A stretch of DNA of 64,000 nt from Dermatemys mawii (lineage: Eukaryota; Chordata; Testudines; Dermatemydidae). The notes under the pieces are model-generated. The model was not told where the DNA came from. It saw only the letters and a program-made list of their open reading frames with translations, and ran no database searches. Where the stretch lies: positions 58,166,961-58,230,960 of the forward strand of contig ML677326.1 of assembly GCA_007922305.1 (NCBI GenBank). The letters are read 5' to 3'. Shown here piece after piece: positions 60,101 to 64,000 of this stretch (positions are counted from its first letter, which is position 1; each line of letters starts with the position of its first letter). Made by a program: the position numbers and the translations under genes.

Positions 60101-60855
60101 TACTGCTTGTTCAAAGAATTTGTGATCAGGCCCTTTCTATCCTCCAGCTTAGGCACAAATTTGATGCAGAAAGATCTTATAACTTTAACATGGAAACGAT
60201 CTGTTATTATTTAACTGATTTCACAGACAGAGACTTTCATTCTTAGTGGACACCTCGGTAATTACAGCTAGGCAGAAATCTGATTTTTCAAGAAAATCTG
60301 CAATTTTGATTTTTTTTCATTCTGAAATAGAGCAAAAAAACCAATAAAATTGTTATTTCCTAGGAAGGTAAATAATAAAAGAAAATTATATTGGATCAAT
60401 CAAAAGGTTTTGTTCCTGTTTTTATTTCTATTTTATGTAAAATTTTGAAAAATGGAAATAAGAATTAATTTCAAAAAAGAAAATTCAAAGGCTCTATTCC
60501 AAAAAAGGTAAAATTGAATATTTCATCTTTATCAAAGCATTATTTTTTCTTCAACATTTTTTTGAAATTGACATTCTGCAAAATGTATTGCATTTGAATT
60601 AATCAGCATGTTCAAATGGAAAACTCTTCTGTCAGAAATTTTTTGACCAGCTCTAGCGTTTTCATAGCCAGGTGGTCTTTTCTTTTCTCTCTTTCCAGTG
60701 TCATAACTGATATACATCCAGGGAGAGGAACATATCTTCCAAAGAAACTATTTACATCAGCTGAGGATCTCCCCCAGAGTATATATTGCTAAACTTTGAT
60801 TAAGATTATATCCAGCAGTTAAGAAAGTAAAACTATTGTGCCTCATAGGCTATAG
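57183..60855. other. Intergenic sequence
   Basis: 3.7 kb, AT-rich, without a recognised gene. Short repeat-like pieces lie at 57720-57805 and 58725-58745 (cccattgaagtca). Confidence 0.4.
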
Positions 60856-61535
60856 CAGGGGTGGCCAACCTGTGGCTCCGGAGCTGCATGTAGCTCTTCA
60901 GAAGTTAGTATGTGGCTCCTTGGGCTGGTCTTCACTAGGGTTGGGGATCGGCTGTAGATACGCAACTTCAGCTACGTTAATAATGTAGCTGAAGTCAGCG
61001 TCTCTACAGCCGACTTACCTGCCATCCTCACGGCAGCAGCGGTCGGCAGCACACACCCCTGTCGACTCCAGCTTACGCCTTTTGGTGAGCTGGAGTTACG
61101 GAGTCTACGGGGGCAGCGCTGGCAATCGATTTATTGTGTCCTGATGAGACGCAATAAATCGATCACCAAAAGACTGATTGCTGCTGCGCGTAGTGAAGAC
61201 AAGCCCCTTGTATAGCACCAACTCTGGGACTGGAGCTACAGGCGCCAACTTTCCAATGTTCCGGGGAGTGTCGGGGAGTGCTCACTGCTCAACCTTTGGT
61301 TCTGCAACAGTCCACTCTTTCCCTACCTCTCTCCTGAGTCTGCCCTTGCTCCTTCCCCCACTCCCACCCCCAGCCTCCTGCATGCCACAAAACAGCTGAT
61401 CAGGAGGTGCAGGAAGGAGGAGGGGCACTCACTGGGGGGCTGCTGGTGGGTGGGAGGTGCTGGGAGCGGTGGGTTAGGGAGCTGATGTGGGGTTCCTGAT
61501 GTATTATTGTGGCTCTTTGGCAATGTCCATCCCTG
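60856..61535. mobile_element. hAT-like non-autonomous element carrying a nested MITE
   Basis: It begins caggggtggccaacctgtgg and ends ttggcaatgtccatccctg, giving weak inverted ends. The interior (gcaccaactctgggactgga, acaggcgccaactttccaat) matches a repeat family I know from turtles. No target duplication is readable at the outer ends. The MITE at 60922-61206 splits it; removing the MITE and one CTT restores a continuous element. Confidence 0.65.
60922..61206. mobile_element. Nested Harbinger-like MITE
   Basis: Ends gggctggtcttcactagg and gcgtagtgaagacaagccc are inverted repeats. They are flanked by CTT at 60919-60921 and 61207-61209, a 3-bp target duplication. Inside are two further hairpins: acttcagctac/gtagctgaagt (60965-60975, 60985-60995) and atcgatttattgtgtc/gacgcaataaatcgat (61125-61140, 61148-61163, one mismatch). 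No coding capacity. Confidence 0.85.
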
Positions 61536-62524
61536 AAGTGTCTGTGTGCCATAATAAGTTGGATTTGGGTTTTTTTCTCCTGAATATAAATGAAGAATAT
61601 ATATGGTTAGAGCACTGCCCTACCCTCTCTTTCCTATCAGCTCTGAATGACTTCTTGGTTGGGGGGAAAAATACAAAAGAAATAAATTTTGGTATGTGAG
61701 TGTTCAAAGAAGGGGTGTGTTTTCCACATTTGATAGCACAAGCACATACGCTTCAAAAAATCTACACTACTAATCCTGGAGTGAAATGTTTGTTAAAGTC
61801 AGTGGTATGGAATATATACTTTGCTTCTGTTGAGTTGAAGTTACTCTTCTTACATAAAATCAGGCAGAACTGGAAAAATCATTTGTAGTCTGTGTGAAGT
61901 TTTCTATGGCAAAACCAGTTGGAGTTTACATATGCACCAGAATGAAGAACTGACAATGTACCAGATTACTTCAGTTCTTTTGCCACTGCTGTTTAACATC
62001 CCCCAACTTTTGTCGGGGGGTGGGGGGCTAATTGTTGGGGGGTGGGGAGGCTAAAGTGATGTAGGATTAGGATACACTCTCAAATTGTGTGGGACGCATC
62101 TCCCCTCTTTTTTAGCATAGAAAAGGGCTTGTGTTGTGGCCAACAGCTGGGATTCTGGGATTTATATTTATTGATAAATATCAGAAATATCTCTTGTCGC
62201 TTTCCTCTAAAGGTCAGAAAATAAAGCCCCCGGGTCATATTTTGTGCTGACTTTAACATCTGAAGGTAATGAGCCAAATTCTTCTCTGTTACATTTGTGC
62301 CCCTGCCCTGAATGTCTGATTGAGATAGCTTGTGAAACCTCAATGGGCTAAATTCTTTTCTCAGCAACATGGATGCAGCTTCAGTGAAGTCAGCGGAGTT
62401 GGTCAATGAGATTAGACAGGGTGTAAGTCATCAAAGAATTTGGTCTCTGAAGTTCCCATATTACATATTTGAGTTGACCTTTGAACTGCTGGTGGGTGGG
62501 AAGTGCTGGGAGCAGTGGGGTATT
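61536..62524. other. Intergenic sequence with a G-rich tract
   Basis: No gene recognised. 62015-62055 contains four runs of at least four G in two near-identical units, a candidate quadruplex. The open frame 62080-62406 (-) has no known motif. Confidence 0.4.
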
Positions 62525-63035
62525 TGTTATGTGAAACAAAATAAAGCCCAAACCAGCAAGATATATACTTGGTGCATGAAAAGGACCGATTTCACAATGC
62601 TGAAAAAAATTATGGGCCAACTCAGTTGAGGAAAAGAATTTATACAGAAAAGTGTGAATCATAATTGGCAACTGTTTAAGGACTCTTTATTACATTACCC
62701 TAAAGCCCCAATCCTGGTTGTCGAAAAAGAAGATCACACTGATTAAAGCTGTGGTCAGCAGACAACAATGATCAGTTGACATATACATATATTTTAAAGT
62801 TTACAAAGTATATAAAACAAACAACCAAAGGAATCTTAACAATAGTTACTAGATGAAAATGGTAGAATTGTCCATAATAATGCACAAACAGCAGAAGCGT
62901 TCCATCAATATTTCTGTTCTACATTTGGGGAAAAGTCAGATGGTGTATCACCTCAGATAATGAGGGCAATGAAACACTTTCTATTCCAACAGTAACTATG
63001 GGGGGTGTTAAACAGCAGTGACAAAAGTATTTTTT
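62525..63035 (+). mobile_element. LINE fragment of the same subfamily as 18000-21860
   Basis: 62525-63035 aligns in order with about 19730-20360. Shared words include aatggtagaatt, aataatgca and atatttctgttct. The surrounding text also agrees, for example acaattatgagccaaaacag at 19812 versus aaattatgggccaactcag. Only this internal ORF2 stretch is present, with stops. Confidence 0.7.
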
Positions 63036-64000
63036 TATGAAATTGGTTCCCCTACATCCCAGGTGAGTACCCTAAAAAGTATTCTGGAACACACGTTCAC
63101 ATGAGATCTGGTTGGCCCTCACTGAGTTTTGTGAAGGTGAGGTTGTACTCTGAGCATGTTTCCCAGATCTGGCCCCACAGGCTATTTAGGCAGGGGAATG
63201 CCTATTGTGAGAATTCTGCCAGGGCTTAGGTGTAAGCAAGGGTGCCAAGCAGCTTGGTGGTATCAGATTTAGGTGGTTTTGTGCATCCTTGTGGAAACTT
63301 ATTAGACTGCTGAGTAGGTGGTTTGAGGCTTTCAGTGGCATCTAAATGGTATACTAAGGCATTTAACTGCCCCTTTAGGTGTCCAGGTCCTTTTGTGGAT
63401 CTAGCCCATAGTAACTACTCTTTGTGGCCCCAACTCTGCAATCAGATTGGCTAATGGAACCACTTGCCAGAGCATTGATCCACGCAGGTGCAAGCGTCCA
63501 CTTGCATGGATCCAATTGCAGGATCAGAGTTTTACTGAGCAATAGAATCAACAGTTAAGAAAACAACCACGTGCGGAAACTATTTCACACAAGATTTTTC
63601 TGATAAGGAATGCTGTCACTATACTGCTGTCCTTACCTAAGCCATTTTCCCTCACTAGCACCTAAGGAGCGGCTCTGCTCTACATAAAGTATATAAAATC
63701 AGACTCTGTTAGTGGTTGTATGCTTTAACTAATGGAATATACATAAAACTCATAGTCAATGTCCTTTGGAATGTTCTTTTGCTAGTGACTGAAAACCCCT
63801 TTGGGGTTGTAACTGGCAACTGAACAGCACTCAGTGGGAAAAGGGGATGGGTGGGTTAACAGAGATTGTGGCTGGCCTGTATGTGTGTGTGTATATATAT
63901 ATATGGGACTTCAAAGGGTGGGGACCAAGAAACCTCCCCCTTGCACAGCACACATAAAAGCTAATCCCAGCTGCAGACCCAGAGTATGGGGGATTTCAAA
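63036..64000. other. Intergenic sequence, right edge
   Basis: No gene recognised. A (TG)n/(TA)n dinucleotide tract lies at about 63879-63904, and the piece near 63345-63400 has old-repeat wording (cctttaggtgtccaggtcct). Confidence 0.4.

Overview
This is vertebrate genomic DNA from a sauropsid, most likely a turtle. The evidence is one multi-exon vertebrate gene with long AT-rich introns, set among CR1-type LINEs, a Penelope-like element, a DIRS-like element, hAT elements with 8-bp target duplications, MITEs and solo LTRs. That mix, and several repeat families I recognise, fit a turtle best; a crocodilian is not excluded. Nothing bacterial is present: no operons, CRISPR arrays or prokaryotic signals.

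The only host gene I can support is the 3' half of SPOCK3 (testican-3), on the + strand. Five coding exons lie at 13533-13652, 25974-26195, 34511-34573, 36381-36518 and 37882-38060. They encode the start of the extracellular calcium-binding (EC) domain, its EF-hand pair, a short linker, the thyroglobulin type-1 domain, and an acidic tail with two Ser-Gly glycosaminoglycan sites. Every intron is phase 1 with GT-AG borders, and the reading frame is open across all junctions. The signal peptide, Kazal domain and promoter lie upstream of the window. A 3' UTR of about 2 kb follows, with several AATAAA signals, the last at 40097. Everything after about 40.1 kb looks intergenic.

Before the first exon (1-13.5 kb) the intron holds a complete hAT element (219-1400) with a perfect 8-bp target duplication, a DIRS-like fragment (about 2960-4090) and the 3' part of a Penelope-like element (8944-9685, minus strand). 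The next intron (13.65-25.97 kb) holds a decayed DNA transposon whose transposase frame runs from 15381 to 17075 with three in-frame stops and no frameshift, a long degenerate CR1-type LINE (about 18000-21860), a truncated hAT copy and a minus-strand CR1 piece. The third intron (26.2-34.5 kb) holds a small hAT MITE and a solo-LTR-like block.

The intergenic part (40.1-64 kb) holds a long minus-strand CR1 (40.69-41.97 kb), a solo LTR (43116-43887), two adjoining MITEs (44.45-44.97 kb), two fold-back repeats related to the Penelope-like element (46.6 and 54.5 kb), a minus-strand non-LTR reverse transcriptase (51.3-53.1 kb) interrupted by an AT palindrome, and a hAT element with a MITE nested in it (60856-61535).

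The most unusual observations are the transposase frame with a cluster of four identical 10-bp sites upstream of it, a perfect 20-bp-arm hairpin at 57137-57182, and a perfect 48-bp palindrome at 51864-51911. I found no convincing new multi-gene system.
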